Assembly (NCBI RefSeq): GCF_029051725.1
Contig: NZ_JAACFU010000006.1
Span: 496,001 to 560,000 of the forward strand
Reading direction: 5' to 3'
From: Bradyrhizobium sp. CSS354
Lineage (GTDB): Bacteria; Pseudomonadota; Alphaproteobacteria; Rhizobiales; Xanthobacteraceae
Length of the DNA stretch: 64,000 nt
A program made the position numbers and the translations under genes. Numbering within the stretch: the first letter of the stretch is position 1; each line of letters starts with the position of its first letter. Under the pieces are notes generated by a model. It was not told the DNA's origin, did not search any database, and saw only the letters and a list, made by a program, of their open reading frames with translations. Below, in pieces: positions 48,393 through 60,673 of the stretch.

Positions 48393-49881
48393 AACCAATG
48401 ATCCGAGCATTGTCGTCATCAAGGACAGCAACGCGCTGGTGATCCATGCGCTGGACGAGGCGGCCGAGCGCCTCGGTCTGTATGTCGGCCAGCCCCTGGC
48501 CAATGCCCGGGCGATGTGTCCGGATCTAAAGGTGTTCGACGCCGATGCCGTGGCCGATGCCAAGACGATCAGCGACATCGCCGACTGGTGCGACCGCTTC
48601 ACGCCGCTGGTGGCGCTCGATCCGCCGCACGGGCTGTTCCTCGACATCACCGGCTGCGCGCATCTGTTCGGCGGCGAGGCTGCGCTGTTGCCAACCCTTG
48701 TCCGTGCCCTCGATCGCCAGGGCTTTGCCGTCAGCGCGGCGATCGCCGGCACCTCGGTCTGCGCGCGCACGCTGACGCGGCAATCTTCAGGGACCATCGT
48801 TGCCGATGGCGGGGAGGCGGCGGCAATCAGCCGGTTTCCAGTGTCCGCGCTTGGTGCGGGAGAGGCCATCAGCACCGGTCTGCGCCGCGCCGGCCTGAAG
48901 ACCATCGGCGATGTCGCCTCGCGAACGCCGAGCGAAATCACGGCGCGGTTCGGCGCACGGTTCTCCACGCTGCTCGCGCATGCGCTGGGGCAGGGCGATG
49001 CGCCAATCAATCCACGAAAGCCGCTGCCCGATTACATCGTGGAGAAACGCTTTGCCGAGCCGATCGCGACCGACACCATGATCGCGATGACGCTGTCGCG
49101 CCTGGCGGACACGTTGATCGCGTCGATGGAGAAGCAGGGCAAGGGCGCGCGACGGCTGGAGGCCGCCTTCTTCCGTACCGACGGCGCGGTGCGTGCCATC
49201 ATGGTCGAGACCGGACGTCCCGTGACGCAAAGCAAAGTCGTCGACCGGCTGTTCCGCGAGCGCCTCGATGCGCTCGCCGATCCCCTCGATCCCGGCTTCG
49301 GCTTCGACATGGTTCGGCTGTCGGCAAGCCGCACCGAGATCGTGGTGCAGGAGCAGCGCGATCTCGACGCCCACGTCCACGACAATGATGAGCTTGCCGC
49401 GCTGATCGACCGCATCGCCGCGCGCATCGGCGGAAAGCGCGTCGTCGTGCATCTGCCTGAGGATACCCATATCCCCGAATGTGCGGTGCTGGCCGCGCCT
49501 GCCCAGCATCATCTCGCCGTGGCGATGCAGGCCGAATGGCCCGCGCGCACCGAGACCGAGCCGCCATTGCGTCCGTTGCGGCTGTTCGACAAGCCTGAGC
49601 CGATCAATGTGCCGTTCGCGACCGTGCCCGACGGGCCGCCGCATCAATTCACCTGGCGCCGCGCGCAGCATGCGGTGGTGCGGGTGGAAGGCCCCGAGCG
49701 CATCGCCATGGAATGGTGGCGGCAGGACGGCAAGCAACTGACGCGGGACTATTTCCGTATCGAGGATGCCGAGGGCCTTCGCTTCTGGATCTTTCGCGAC
49801 GGTCTTTACGAGGGGGAGTGCTTCGACCGCGACGGCAAGCCCGTTCCTCCCGGTTGGTATGTGCACGGTCTCTTCGCATGA
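48289..49881 (+). CDS. imuB: ImuB, Y-family polymerase-like protein
   Basis: 530 residues from ATG 48289. The fold is that of a Y-family polymerase (RILSLWLPRLPIDRIQRFFG, later DITGCAHLFGGEAALLPTLVRAL, and the HhH-like LKTIGDVASRTPSEITARFG), but the acidic catalytic residues are not conserved, as is known for ImuB, which serves as a hub for DnaE2 and the beta clamp. The last 120 residues hold the ImuB-C type region (QFTWRRAQHAVVRVEGPERIAMEWWR). Its TGA overlaps the dnaE2 ATG (ATGA). Confidence 0.92.
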   Translation: MSASSLNRRRILSLWLPRLPIDRIQRFFGNVGLGRTNDPSIVVIKDSNALVIHALDEAAERLGLYVGQPLANARAMCPDLKVFDADAVADAKTISDIADWCDRFTPLVALDPPHGLFLDITGCAHLFGGEAALLPTLVRALDRQGFAVSAAIAGTSVCARTLTRQSSGTIVADGGEAAAISRFPVSALGAGEAISTGLRRAGLKTIGDVASRTPSEITARFGARFSTLLAHALGQGDAPINPRKPLPDYIVEKRFAEPIATDTMIAMTLSRLADTLIASMEKQGKGARRLEAAFFRTDGAVRAIMVETGRPVTQSKVVDRLFRERLDALADPLDPGFGFDMVRLSASRTEIVVQEQRDLDAHVHDNDELAALIDRIAARIGGKRVVVHLPEDTHIPECAVLAAPAQHHLAVAMQAEWPARTETEPPLRPLRLFDKPEPINVPFATVPDGPPHQFTWRRAQHAVVRVEGPERIAMEWWRQDGKQLTRDYFRIEDAEGLRFWIFRDGLYEGECFDRDGKPVPPGWYVHGLFA

Positions 49882-52800
49882 ACACGCCCGCCTATGCCGA
49901 GATCGGCATCACCACGAATTTCTCCTTCCTGCGCGGCGGCTCGGATCCGCGCGCCTATGTGCATCAGGCCGGCAAACTCGGCATTCCCGTGATCGGCATC
50001 GCCGATCACAACACGCTCGCCGGCGTGGTGCGGGCCTACAAGGAGCTCGACAATGACGAGGTGCTGCACAAGCCAAAACTGCTGATCGGCACGCGCATCG
50101 TCTTCATCGATGGTACGCCCGATATTCTGGTCTATCCGCGCGACCGCGCCGCCTATGGCCGGCTGTGTCAGCTTCTCACCAGGGGCAAGCGCGGCGACGA
50201 CATCACGCGGATCGCGAAGGGCGAATGCCATCTCACCTTCGCCGACCTCCTTGCGTTTTCCGAAGGCCAGCTCCTGATCCTGACGCTGCCGCATCGTCTC
50301 GATGCGGCGCAAGCGCAGGACATCCTCGCCAGGCTGAAGGCAAGTCGCGCCGAGGGCGTGTGGCTGGCGGCAAGCCTGATCTATCGCGGCGACGACCGCC
50401 GCCGCCTCGCGCAGCTCGATGGTCTCGCCGCAAAAGCAAAAGTGCCGCTGCTGGCGACCAACGAGGTGCTCTATCACCATCCCGCGCGCCGTCCCCTCCA
50501 GGACGTGCTGACCTGCATCCGGGAGAAAACCACGATCGAGGCGGTCGGCCGGAAGCTGGAAGCCAATGCAGAGCGGTTTCTGAAGACGCCCAGGGAGATG
50601 GCGCGGCTGTTCCGCGATTTTCCCGAGGCTATCGCGGAGACCATGCGCTTTGCGGACAAGATCACCTTCTCGCTCGATCAGCTCAAATACCAGTATCCGG
50701 ATGAGCCGGTGCCGCCGGGGAAGACCGCGCAGGGGCATCTGGAGGATCTGACCTGGGCCGGTGTCGACAAATATTTCGGCGGCAAGATCGACGACAAGCT
50801 GCGCGCCACCCTGAAGAAAGAACTCGCGTTGATCGCCGAGCTGAAATACGCGCATTACTTCCTCACCGTGCACGACATCGTGCATTACGCCCGCAGCCAG
50901 AACATTTTGTGCCAGGGGCGGGGATCGGCGGCGAATTCGGCGGTCTGCTACGTACTGGGCATCACATCGGTCGACCCGACCAAGGTCGATCTGCTGTTCG
51001 AGCGCTTCATCTCCAAGGAGCGGCTGGAGCCGCCCGATATCGACGTCGATTTCGAGCATTCGCGACGCGAGGAGGTGATGCAATATGTCTACCGTCGTTA
51101 CGGCCGCCATCGCGCCGCGATCATCGCCACCGTCATTCATTATCGCCCGCGCAGCGCCATCCGCGACGTCGGCAAGGCGCTGGGCCTGACCGAGGACGTC
51201 ACCGCCGCACTCGCCGACACCGTCTGGGGAAGCTGGGGCAAGGGCCTCAACGACATGCAGGTCAGGCAGGCCGGCCTCGATCCGCAAAATTCCATGATCA
51301 ACCTCGCGGTCGAACTCGCGACCGAGCTGATCGAATTCCCGCGTCATCTGTCCCAGCATGTCGGCGGCTATGTGCTCACGCAAGACCGGCTCGACACCTA
51401 TGTGCCGATCGGCAATGCCGCGATGGATGATCGCACCTTCATCGAATGGGACAAGGACGATGTCGACGCGCTCAGCATGATGAAGGTCGACGTGCTCGCG
51501 CTGGGCATGCTGACCTGCATCCGCAAGTGCTTTGATCTGATCGAACAGCACAAGGGCGAACGCTGGATGCTGGCGAGCGTCCCGCAGGACGATCCCAAGG
51601 TTTACGACATGCTGTGTGAAGGGGAATCGCTCGGCGTGTTCCAGGTCGAGAGCCGCGCGCAGATGAACATGCTGCCGCGCCTGAAGCCACGGACCTTCTA
51701 CGATCTCGTGATCGAAGTCGCGATCGTGCGGCCGGGGCCGATCCAGGGCGACATGGTGCATCCCTATTTGCGACGGCGGAACGGCTTGGAAAAAGTGAAC
51801 TATCCATCGCCGTCACCGGAGCATGGCGACAAGGACGAGCTTTACAGAGTGCTGCACAAGACACTCGGCGTGCCCTTGTTCCAGGAACAGGCTATGCGGA
51901 TCGCGATCGAAGCCGCGAAGTTCACGGCCGAGGAGGCCAACGGCCTGCGCCGTGCGATGGCGACGTTCCGCAATGTCGGCACCATCGGCAAGTTCGAAGA
52001 CAAGATGATCGGCAACATGATCGCGCGCGGCTATGCGCCTGATTTTGCCAGAAACTGTTTCGAACAGATCAAGGGTTTTGGCAGTTACGGCTTTCCGGAG
52101 AGCCATGCCGCAAGCTTCGCGCAGCTTGTCTACATCTCCTCATGGCTGAAGCATTATCACCCTGATGCATTCTGCTGCGGCCTCCTGAACTCGCAGCCGA
52201 TGGGCTTTTACGCCCCGGCGCAGATCGTCAGCGACGCTCGCAAGAACGGCGTCGAGGTGCGCGATATCGATGTGTCCTACAGCTTTGCGCAGAACACGCT
52301 TGAAGAAGGAAGTGGCAAATATTGCGCCGTGCGACTGGGCTTCCGCCAGATCGACGGTTTTCATTGGCTCGATGAGGATGAGGAAAGGCTGAAAAGAGGC
52401 GCGCCTCGGAATGAAAATGTGGAGAGAGCGCCCGACTGGGCCGACCGCATCGTCGTCGCCCGCAACCGCCGGCCCTTCACCTCTCTGGAAGACTTCGCGC
52501 GCGACACCGGACTGCCCAAGCGCGCGCTGATCCTGCTCGCCGATGCCGACGCGTTCCGTTCGCTCGGGCTCGACCGCCGCGAGGCGCTGTGGCAGGTGCG
52601 GCGCCTGCCCGATGATGTGCCGCTGCCGCTGTTCGAGGTGGCCACCGCACGCGAGCAGCCGGACGAGCAAGCCAGGCCGTTGCCGGTGATGCCGCGCGCC
52701 GAACAGGTGGTCGCGGACTACCAGACCATTCGCCTTTCACTCAAGGGCCATCCGATGGAATTTTTGCGCGAGATGTTTACGCGCGAGCGCATCGTCGCCT

Positions 52801-53246
52801 GCAAGGACATCAATCATGACAACGAGCGGCGCCGCGTCCGCTGTGCCGGCGTCGTGCTGGTACGGCAGCGGCCGGGCAGCGCCAGCGGCGTCGTGTTCAT
52901 GACACTGGAGGACGAAACCGGCATCGCCAATGTCGTGGTATGGCCGAAAATCATGGAGCAGTACCGGAAAGAGGTGATGGGCGCGCGCCTCATCCTGGTC
53001 GAGGGCTATATCCAGAGCAGCCCCGAAAAGGTGACGCACCTCATTGCCCAGCGCATGGTCGACCGTTCGCACGATCTGGTCGGCCTCGCCAACGACGCCC
53101 TCGGCCGCAAGCATCCGGTGCCGGCAGGCGCCGCCCCGATCGAACCGCTCAACGACGATCCCCGCGCCCACCCGGATGCGCCCGCGCAAAAACTTCGCCA
53201 CCCCCGCAACGTCCGCATCCTGCCGCCGTCGCGGGATTTTCATTGA
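49878..53246 (+). CDS. dnaE2: Error-prone DNA polymerase DnaE2
   Basis: 1122 residues, C-family polymerase for translesion synthesis. The N-terminal PHP domain is visible (YAEIGITTNFSFLRGGSDP, IADHNTLAGVVRAYKE). The catalytic core follows with QGRGSAANSAVCYVLGIT, PPDIDVDFEHSRREEV and the palm/fingers region through ESLGVFQVESRAQMN and KGFGSYGFPESHAASFAQLVY. The C-terminal OB fold contains VVFMTLEDETGIANVVVWP. Length is usual for DnaE2. It is the last gene of the LexA-controlled imuA-imuB-dnaE2 operon, coupled to imuB by a 4-base overlap. A palindromic repeat follows 27 bases after the stop. Confidence 0.96.
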   Translation: MNTPAYAEIGITTNFSFLRGGSDPRAYVHQAGKLGIPVIGIADHNTLAGVVRAYKELDNDEVLHKPKLLIGTRIVFIDGTPDILVYPRDRAAYGRLCQLLTRGKRGDDITRIAKGECHLTFADLLAFSEGQLLILTLPHRLDAAQAQDILARLKASRAEGVWLAASLIYRGDDRRRLAQLDGLAAKAKVPLLATNEVLYHHPARRPLQDVLTCIREKTTIEAVGRKLEANAERFLKTPREMARLFRDFPEAIAETMRFADKITFSLDQLKYQYPDEPVPPGKTAQGHLEDLTWAGVDKYFGGKIDDKLRATLKKELALIAELKYAHYFLTVHDIVHYARSQNILCQGRGSAANSAVCYVLGITSVDPTKVDLLFERFISKERLEPPDIDVDFEHSRREEVMQYVYRRYGRHRAAIIATVIHYRPRSAIRDVGKALGLTEDVTAALADTVWGSWGKGLNDMQVRQAGLDPQNSMINLAVELATELIEFPRHLSQHVGGYVLTQDRLDTYVPIGNAAMDDRTFIEWDKDDVDALSMMKVDVLALGMLTCIRKCFDLIEQHKGERWMLASVPQDDPKVYDMLCEGESLGVFQVESRAQMNMLPRLKPRTFYDLVIEVAIVRPGPIQGDMVHPYLRRRNGLEKVNYPSPSPEHGDKDELYRVLHKTLGVPLFQEQAMRIAIEAAKFTAEEANGLRRAMATFRNVGTIGKFEDKMIGNMIARGYAPDFARNCFEQIKGFGSYGFPESHAASFAQLVYISSWLKHYHPDAFCCGLLNSQPMGFYAPAQIVSDARKNGVEVRDIDVSYSFAQNTLEEGSGKYCAVRLGFRQIDGFHWLDEDEERLKRGAPRNENVERAPDWADRIVVARNRRPFTSLEDFARDTGLPKRALILLADADAFRSLGLDRREALWQVRRLPDDVPLPLFEVATAREQPDEQARPLPVMPRAEQVVADYQTIRLSLKGHPMEFLREMFTRERIVACKDINHDNERRRVRCAGVVLVRQRPGSASGVVFMTLEDETGIANVVVWPKIMEQYRKEVMGARLILVEGYIQSSPEKVTHLIAQRMVDRSHDLVGLANDALGRKHPVPAGAAPIEPLNDDPRAHPDAPAQKLRHPRNVRILPPSRDFH

Positions 53247-53273
53247 GGGTGTGGGCCGCGCCCCTCTCGCACC

Positions 53274-53400
53274 GTCACCCTGAGGTGGCCGCTTCTTCAG
53301 CGGCCCTCGAAGGGCGACGGCCCGGCTGCATCCGGGCCGTTCATCCTTCGAGGCTCTTCTTGCGATGCTTTGCATCGCAAGCTTCGCACCTCAGGATGAC
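53274..53400. repeat. Multi-hairpin palindromic repeat (family D)
   Basis: GTCACCCTGAGGTG at the left faces CACCTCAGGATGAC at the right. Between them are three separate hairpins: GGCCGCTTCTTCAGCGGCC; CCTCGAAGG ... CCTTCGAGG with an inner GGCCCGG / CCGGGCC; and CTTGCGATG / CATCGCAAG. This branched design is typical of mobile or structural repeats in rhizobia. It lies between the convergent dnaE2 and SDR genes. Confidence 0.82.
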
Positions 53401-53428
53401 GAAACTGGCAGGGACGCGCGTGCCCGCC

Positions 53429-54199
53429 TCAAAAATTCACCCGGTTCGAGATCGCGCCGTCCACCACCAGATTGGAGCCCGTGGTGAACCCCGACACCGG
53501 GCTCGCCAGAAACACCGCTGCGCTCGCGATTTCCTGCGGCGTCGCCATGCGGCCGGTGGGGTTACGCTTCATCGCATCATTGTAGCGCTCGGGCATGTTC
53601 TGCTCGATCATCTCCCAGACACCGCCCTTGAAATAGACCGTGCCGGGCGAGACCACGTTGACGCGGATCTTCTTCTTCGCATATTGCCGCGCCAGTCCCT
53701 TGGCCATGTGGATCAACGCCGCCTTGATCGGGCCGTAGGAGCTCGCCGTGTCCGCTTGCGCCGCGGAGATCGATGAGATGATCACGAAGGCGGCGTCGCC
53801 ACCCTTGTCGCCGCTGGCCTCGAGGAACGGCCGCGCGGCGTCGAACGCATGCACCGCGCCGAGCAGGTCGAGCCGAAAATTCTGCTCCCACGATGCGGCA
53901 TCATGGCCCTGCGCCATCGCGCCCGCATTGGAGAACAGCATGTCGATGCCGCCAAGCTCCTTTGCCGCGCCCTCGATCCAGGATTTCAGCGCCGCGCCGT
54001 CGGTGACATCGACCGGGCCGCCGGTCGCGCGGATCCCGCTGGCCTTCAACTCCGTAACGGTGGCGGCAACCTGATTGGCGTTGCGTGCACATACCGCGAC
54101 ATTGCTGCCTTCGCCGGCCAGCGTCACCGCAATCGCCCGCCCGATGCCGCGCGTGCCGCCGAGCACGACGGCGTTCTTGCCTTTGAGACCGAGATCCAT
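53429..54199 (-). CDS. Short-chain dehydrogenase/reductase (SDR)
   Basis: 256 residues from ATG 54199 with AAGGAAAACC upstream. Classical SDR marks: cofactor site VVLGGTRGIGRAIAVTLAGEG, DMLFSNAG near residue 90, catalytic Ser in ISSISAAQ, Tyr and Lys in SSYGPIKAALIHM, and NVVSPGTVYFKGG. It is a cytoplasmic NAD(P)(H)-dependent oxidoreductase. Substrate not identifiable. The frame extends to 54313 through the neighbouring palindrome, which is not expected to be coding. Confidence 0.92.
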   Translation of the reverse strand: MDLGLKGKNAVVLGGTRGIGRAIAVTLAGEGSNVAVCARNANQVAATVTELKASGIRATGGPVDVTDGAALKSWIEGAAKELGGIDMLFSNAGAMAQGHDAASWEQNFRLDLLGAVHAFDAARPFLEASGDKGGDAAFVIISSISAAQADTASSYGPIKAALIHMAKGLARQYAKKKIRVNVVSPGTVYFKGGVWEMIEQNMPERYNDAMKRNPTGRMATPQEIASAAVFLASPVSGFTTGSNLVVDGAISNRVNF

Positions 54200-54268
54200 T
54201 GTTGGTTTTCCTTCTTGTTGGTCGCAGCGAGTGTAGCTGTTTCGAGGGACGCCCAAAAGCCTCCACAT

Positions 54269-54355
54269 CGTCATTGCGAAAAGCTCTTGCGACGAAGCAA
54301 TCCAGACTGTCACCGCGGAAAGACTCTGGATTGCTTCGCTTCGCTCGCAATGACG
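54269..54355. repeat. Palindromic intergenic repeat (family E)
   Basis: CGTCATTGCGA at 54269 and TCGCAATGACG ending at 54355 enclose GAAGCAATCCAGA / TCTGGATTGCTTC. It has the same theme as the GTCATTGCGAGCGAAGCGAAGCAATCC repeats common in Bradyrhizobium. It lies between two minus-strand genes. Confidence 0.82.
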
Positions 54356-54373
54356 GTGTGGAAGCAGCGGCCC

Positions 54374-54661
54374 TCACTCCGGTGCCGCGCCCACCGGCGG
54401 GCCGCCGGGCGGGCGGTGCAGGAATGTCAGTGAGGCGTAGGCGCCGGCCCAGGAGCCGATCGCCGCGAAAGCCACATAGAACGCGTTTTCGGTGTAGCTG
54501 ATCACCGCATAGGACGAGAGCATGTACCAGACCGCGCTCCAGTTCGCCGCAGGCACGCGCTTGCGCGCGATCACGGCCGAGGTGAACATGACATAGACCG
54601 CGTCGGTGGCCGCCGTTGCGATGAACACGGCGCCTGCAGTGAGAGGATCGATGGCGGCCAT
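54374..54661 (-). CDS. Small integral membrane protein, function unknown
   Basis: 95 residues from ATG 54661, preceded by AAGGACATGC. Three hydrophobic segments are visible: AGAVFIATAATDAVYVMFTS, VWYMLSSYAVISYTENAFYV and FAAIGSWAGAYASLTFL, with a Pro/Gly-rich tail. I do not recognise the family; the size resembles single-domain membrane proteins of the small multidrug type, but motif support is lacking. It is divergent from the CoA-transferase gene (54-base gap), so the two share a promoter region. Confidence 0.65.
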   Translation of the reverse strand: MAAIDPLTAGAVFIATAATDAVYVMFTSAVIARKRVPAANWSAVWYMLSSYAVISYTENAFYVAFAAIGSWAGAYASLTFLHRPPGGPPVGAAPE

Positions 54662-54715
54662 TGCATGTCCTTGTGTGCTAATGCGATGGTCGCAAACTAG
54701 AGGGAGAGAAGGGTC

Positions 54716-56128
54716 ATGCAAAGCCCCGCCGAGATTCTCAGTGGCATCTGGACCTCCGCCGGCGGTGACGCCGCCGCGCTTGCGCGCGTGCGGTTGATGG
54801 GCGAGGAGCCGCAAATCCCGTCTTCGTTTCGCGTCGCAATTGCCGGCCAGACGACGATAGCAGCCGCCGGCCTCGCCGCCGCCGAAATCTGGAGATTGCG
54901 CGGCGGCGAGGCGCAGGACGTTAGCGTTGACCTGCGCCATGCCGTCGCCGAATGCCGCTCCGAGCGCTACTTGCGCGTCGACGACAAGCCGCCGCCGCCC
55001 GCCTGGGACGCCATCGCCGGCGTCTACAGAACCGGCGACAACCGCTTCGTCCGCTGCCACACCAATTTCCCGCATCATCGCGACGCCGTCTGCAAGGTGC
55101 TCGGCTGCGAGCCCGAGCGCGAGAAGGTGCAGGCCGCGCTGATGCAATGGAAGGGCGAGGATTTCGAGACCGCGGCCTACGCAGCGGGCGGCGTCGTTGC
55201 GCTGATGCGCTCCTACGACGAATGGTCGGCGCTGCCGCAGGCCCGCGCGCTCGCCGAATTGCCGCTGGTCTCGATCGAGAAGATCGGCGAGGCCCCGCCG
55301 AAGCCATGGCCGCAACGACTGCCACAAGGCGATCGCCCGCTCGCGGGCCTGCGCGTGCTCGACCTCTCTCGCGTTATCGCGGGCCCCGTCGCCGGTCGCA
55401 CGCTCGCCGCGCACGGCGCGGATGTGCTGCTCGTGTCGGGCCCCGCGCTGCCGGCGATTCCGTGGCTAACCATCGACACCGGCCGCGGCAAGCTCACCAC
55501 CTTCATCGAGCTAAAGAGCGAGGCCGGGCGTACGCAGTTGCGTGAGCTCTTGAGAGACGCCGATATCTTCTCGCAAGGCTATCGCCCGCGCGCGCTCGCC
55601 GCTCTCGGCTTTACGCCGGAGGACGCAGCGACAATTAATCCCGGCATCGTCTACGTAACGCTATCGGCCTATGGCCATGCCGGTCCCTGGGCGGAACGGC
55701 GCGGCTTCGATTCGCTGGTGCAGACCACGACGGGCTTCAACCATGCTGAGGGAGAGGCCGCCGGCATCGATGGACCGAAGGAATTGCCGGCGCAGATGCT
55801 CGACCACGCCACCGGCTATCTGATGGCGTTCGGCGCGATGATGGCCAAGGCCCGCCAGGTCCGCGAAGGCGGCAGCTGGCACGTGCGTGTGTCGCTAGCC
55901 CAGACCGGGCGCTGGCTGTGGAATCTCGGACGGCTCGAAAATGGCCTGAACACCCCGGATATTACGGGCGAGGCCGTACATGCTGCATTCATCGAGAGCA
56001 TGCCATCTGGCTTCGGCACGTTGAAGGCGGTGCGCCATTCAGCGCTGCTGTCGAAGACGCCGGCGCAATGGAGCCGTCCGGCGATGCCGCTCGGCAGTCA
56101 TCCGGCAGAGTGGCCGGTGACAAGCTGA
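54716..56128 (+). CDS. CoA-transferase family III (CaiB/BaiF) protein
   Basis: 470 residues. The family core is LRVLDLSRVIAGPVAGRTLAAHGADVLLV (near 215-245), then GRGKLTTFIELKSEAGRTQLRELL, DADIFSQGYRPRALAALGF and GIVYVTLSAYGHAGPWAERRGFDSLVQ. These proteins move CoA between acyl groups in the cytosol. The first 200 residues are a second, more diverged CaiB-like part, as in longer members. The catalytic Asp is likely in the segment after FDSLVQTTTGF. Donor and acceptor are unknown. GGGAGAGAAGGGTC lies upstream of the ATG. Confidence 0.85.
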   Translation: MQSPAEILSGIWTSAGGDAAALARVRLMGEEPQIPSSFRVAIAGQTTIAAAGLAAAEIWRLRGGEAQDVSVDLRHAVAECRSERYLRVDDKPPPPAWDAIAGVYRTGDNRFVRCHTNFPHHRDAVCKVLGCEPEREKVQAALMQWKGEDFETAAYAAGGVVALMRSYDEWSALPQARALAELPLVSIEKIGEAPPKPWPQRLPQGDRPLAGLRVLDLSRVIAGPVAGRTLAAHGADVLLVSGPALPAIPWLTIDTGRGKLTTFIELKSEAGRTQLRELLRDADIFSQGYRPRALAALGFTPEDAATINPGIVYVTLSAYGHAGPWAERRGFDSLVQTTTGFNHAEGEAAGIDGPKELPAQMLDHATGYLMAFGAMMAKARQVREGGSWHVRVSLAQTGRWLWNLGRLENGLNTPDITGEAVHAAFIESMPSGFGTLKAVRHSALLSKTPAQWSRPAMPLGSHPAEWPVTS

Positions 56129-56189
56129 CGTGAAGCTGACACGTCGCAAATTTTTAACGCAAACGGAAAGGCGCCCGGCGTTTTTTAGG

Positions 56190-56219
56190 TTGTTTGAAAT
56201 TACAATTCGGCACTATTAG
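56190..56219 (+). promoter_or_regulatory. Candidate promoter of the metal RND operon
   Basis: TTGTTT (56190-56195) and TATTAG (56214-56219), 18 bases apart, lie in an AT-rich patch about 55 bases before the adaptor gene. No metal-regulator dyad was identified. Confidence 0.4.
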
Positions 56220-56273
56220 CGCGACCGATGAGGCAGGCATCCGCCGGTATCATCGCAGACATGACCGGGCCCC

Positions 56274-57518
56274 ATGGTAGTTGAAAATACCAAGCGATTG
56301 CAGGTGCTTACAAAACAACGGGTGATTACATCCGTAATTTTACTAGCTCTTGCCGGTGCCGGGGCCTACGGCTTCCTCCATACTGGAGCCAAGGAGAAGA
56401 ACCACTCCGAGATCTCCAGCCAGTCGCGCAGGAATGCGCAGAACTTCACGCCGACGCCGTCGGAATGGGCGACGCTGACGATCGAGCCGGTCAAGGCCAA
56501 GACCTTCCGCGCCGAGTATGTCACCGAGGGCAAGGTCGCAGTCGACGAGGACCGTTCGACGCCGGTGTTTTCGCCCTATGCGGGGCGGGTGACCAAGCTG
56601 CTCGCCAAGCCCGGCGAGGTGCTGAAGCAAGGTCAACCGCTGTTCACAATCGAGGCCGCCGACACCGTGCAGGCCCAGAACGATTTCATTGCGGCGATGA
56701 GCTCGCAGAACAAGGCAAAGTCGGCGATCGATCTTGCCGACATCCAGTTCAAGCGCGCCAAGGACCTCTATGAGGGCCATGCCATCCCCCTGAAGGACTA
56801 TCAGCAGGCGGAAGCGACCCAGGTTCAGGCGCAGAACGACATGCGCTCCTCGATGACGGCGCTGGAAGCCGCGCGCAACAAGCTGCGGATTCTCGGCTTC
56901 ACTGATGAGACTATCAAGGCCTTCCAGGACAAGGGCGTCATCAATCCGGAAGTCACGATCTATTCGCCGATCGCGGGCACGGTCGTGCAGCGTAAGATCG
57001 GCCCCGGCCAGTACGTCAATTCCGGCGCCAGCGATCCGGTCTTCGTGGTCGGCGATCTCTCCACGGTCTGGCTCACCGCCTTCGTGCGCGAGAGCGATGC
57101 GGCTGCCGTGTGCATCGGACAGGACATCGCCGTCAACGTCATGGCGCTGCCGGGCCGCCCCTTGACCGCCAAGGTCAACTACGTCGCCGCCGCGATCGAT
57201 CCGAACACCCGCCGCCTACTGGTCCGCGCCACCATCGACAACAAGGACGGCCTGCTGAAGCCCGAGATGTTCGCCAACGTCACGATCTATTCGTCCGGCG
57301 ACCGCGCCGCTCCGGCGGTACCGAAGCAGGCCTTGATCTACGAAGCCGACAAGGTCCGCCTCTGGGTCGCACGCGAGGACAAGTCGGTCGAGCTGCGCGA
57401 GATCAAGATCGGTCTCATCAATGGCAATCTCGTCGAGGTCACCAGTAATCTGAAGCCCGGCGAGCAGGTGGTCACCAAAGGCAGCCTGTTCATCGACCGC
57501 GCGGCGTCCGGCAGCTGA
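56274..57518 (+). CDS. RND efflux periplasmic adaptor (CzcB/CusB-like)
   Basis: 414 residues. A membrane anchor or signal helix lies near residues 18-36 (VITSVILLALAGAGAYGFL). The lipoyl/barrel-sandwich halves are at VFSPYAGRVTKLLAKPGEVLKQ and TIYSPIAGTVVQRKIGPGQYV, flanking a coiled-coil hairpin (about 130-205). The beta-barrel and membrane-proximal domains follow to the C-terminus. It bridges the inner-membrane pump to an outer-membrane channel. The pump gene follows after 36 bases. No outer-membrane factor is next to them. The ribosome site is weak. Confidence 0.9.
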   Translation: MVVENTKRLQVLTKQRVITSVILLALAGAGAYGFLHTGAKEKNHSEISSQSRRNAQNFTPTPSEWATLTIEPVKAKTFRAEYVTEGKVAVDEDRSTPVFSPYAGRVTKLLAKPGEVLKQGQPLFTIEAADTVQAQNDFIAAMSSQNKAKSAIDLADIQFKRAKDLYEGHAIPLKDYQQAEATQVQAQNDMRSSMTALEAARNKLRILGFTDETIKAFQDKGVINPEVTIYSPIAGTVVQRKIGPGQYVNSGASDPVFVVGDLSTVWLTAFVRESDAAAVCIGQDIAVNVMALPGRPLTAKVNYVAAAIDPNTRRLLVRATIDNKDGLLKPEMFANVTIYSSGDRAAPAVPKQALIYEADKVRLWVAREDKSVELREIKIGLINGNLVEVTSNLKPGEQVVTKGSLFIDRAASGS

Positions 57519-57554
57519 TCGACTGGCCGGAAAAAAGACAAGCTGAAGACCTGA

Positions 57555-60671
<3,117 letters not shown>

Positions 60672-60673
60672 CG

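Noticed and set aside
54374..55414. 346-codon minus-strand frame covering the CoA-transferase 5' half
   Set aside because: Only its last 95 codons form a plausible membrane protein with its own start at 54661; the rest is antisense to the CoA-transferase gene.
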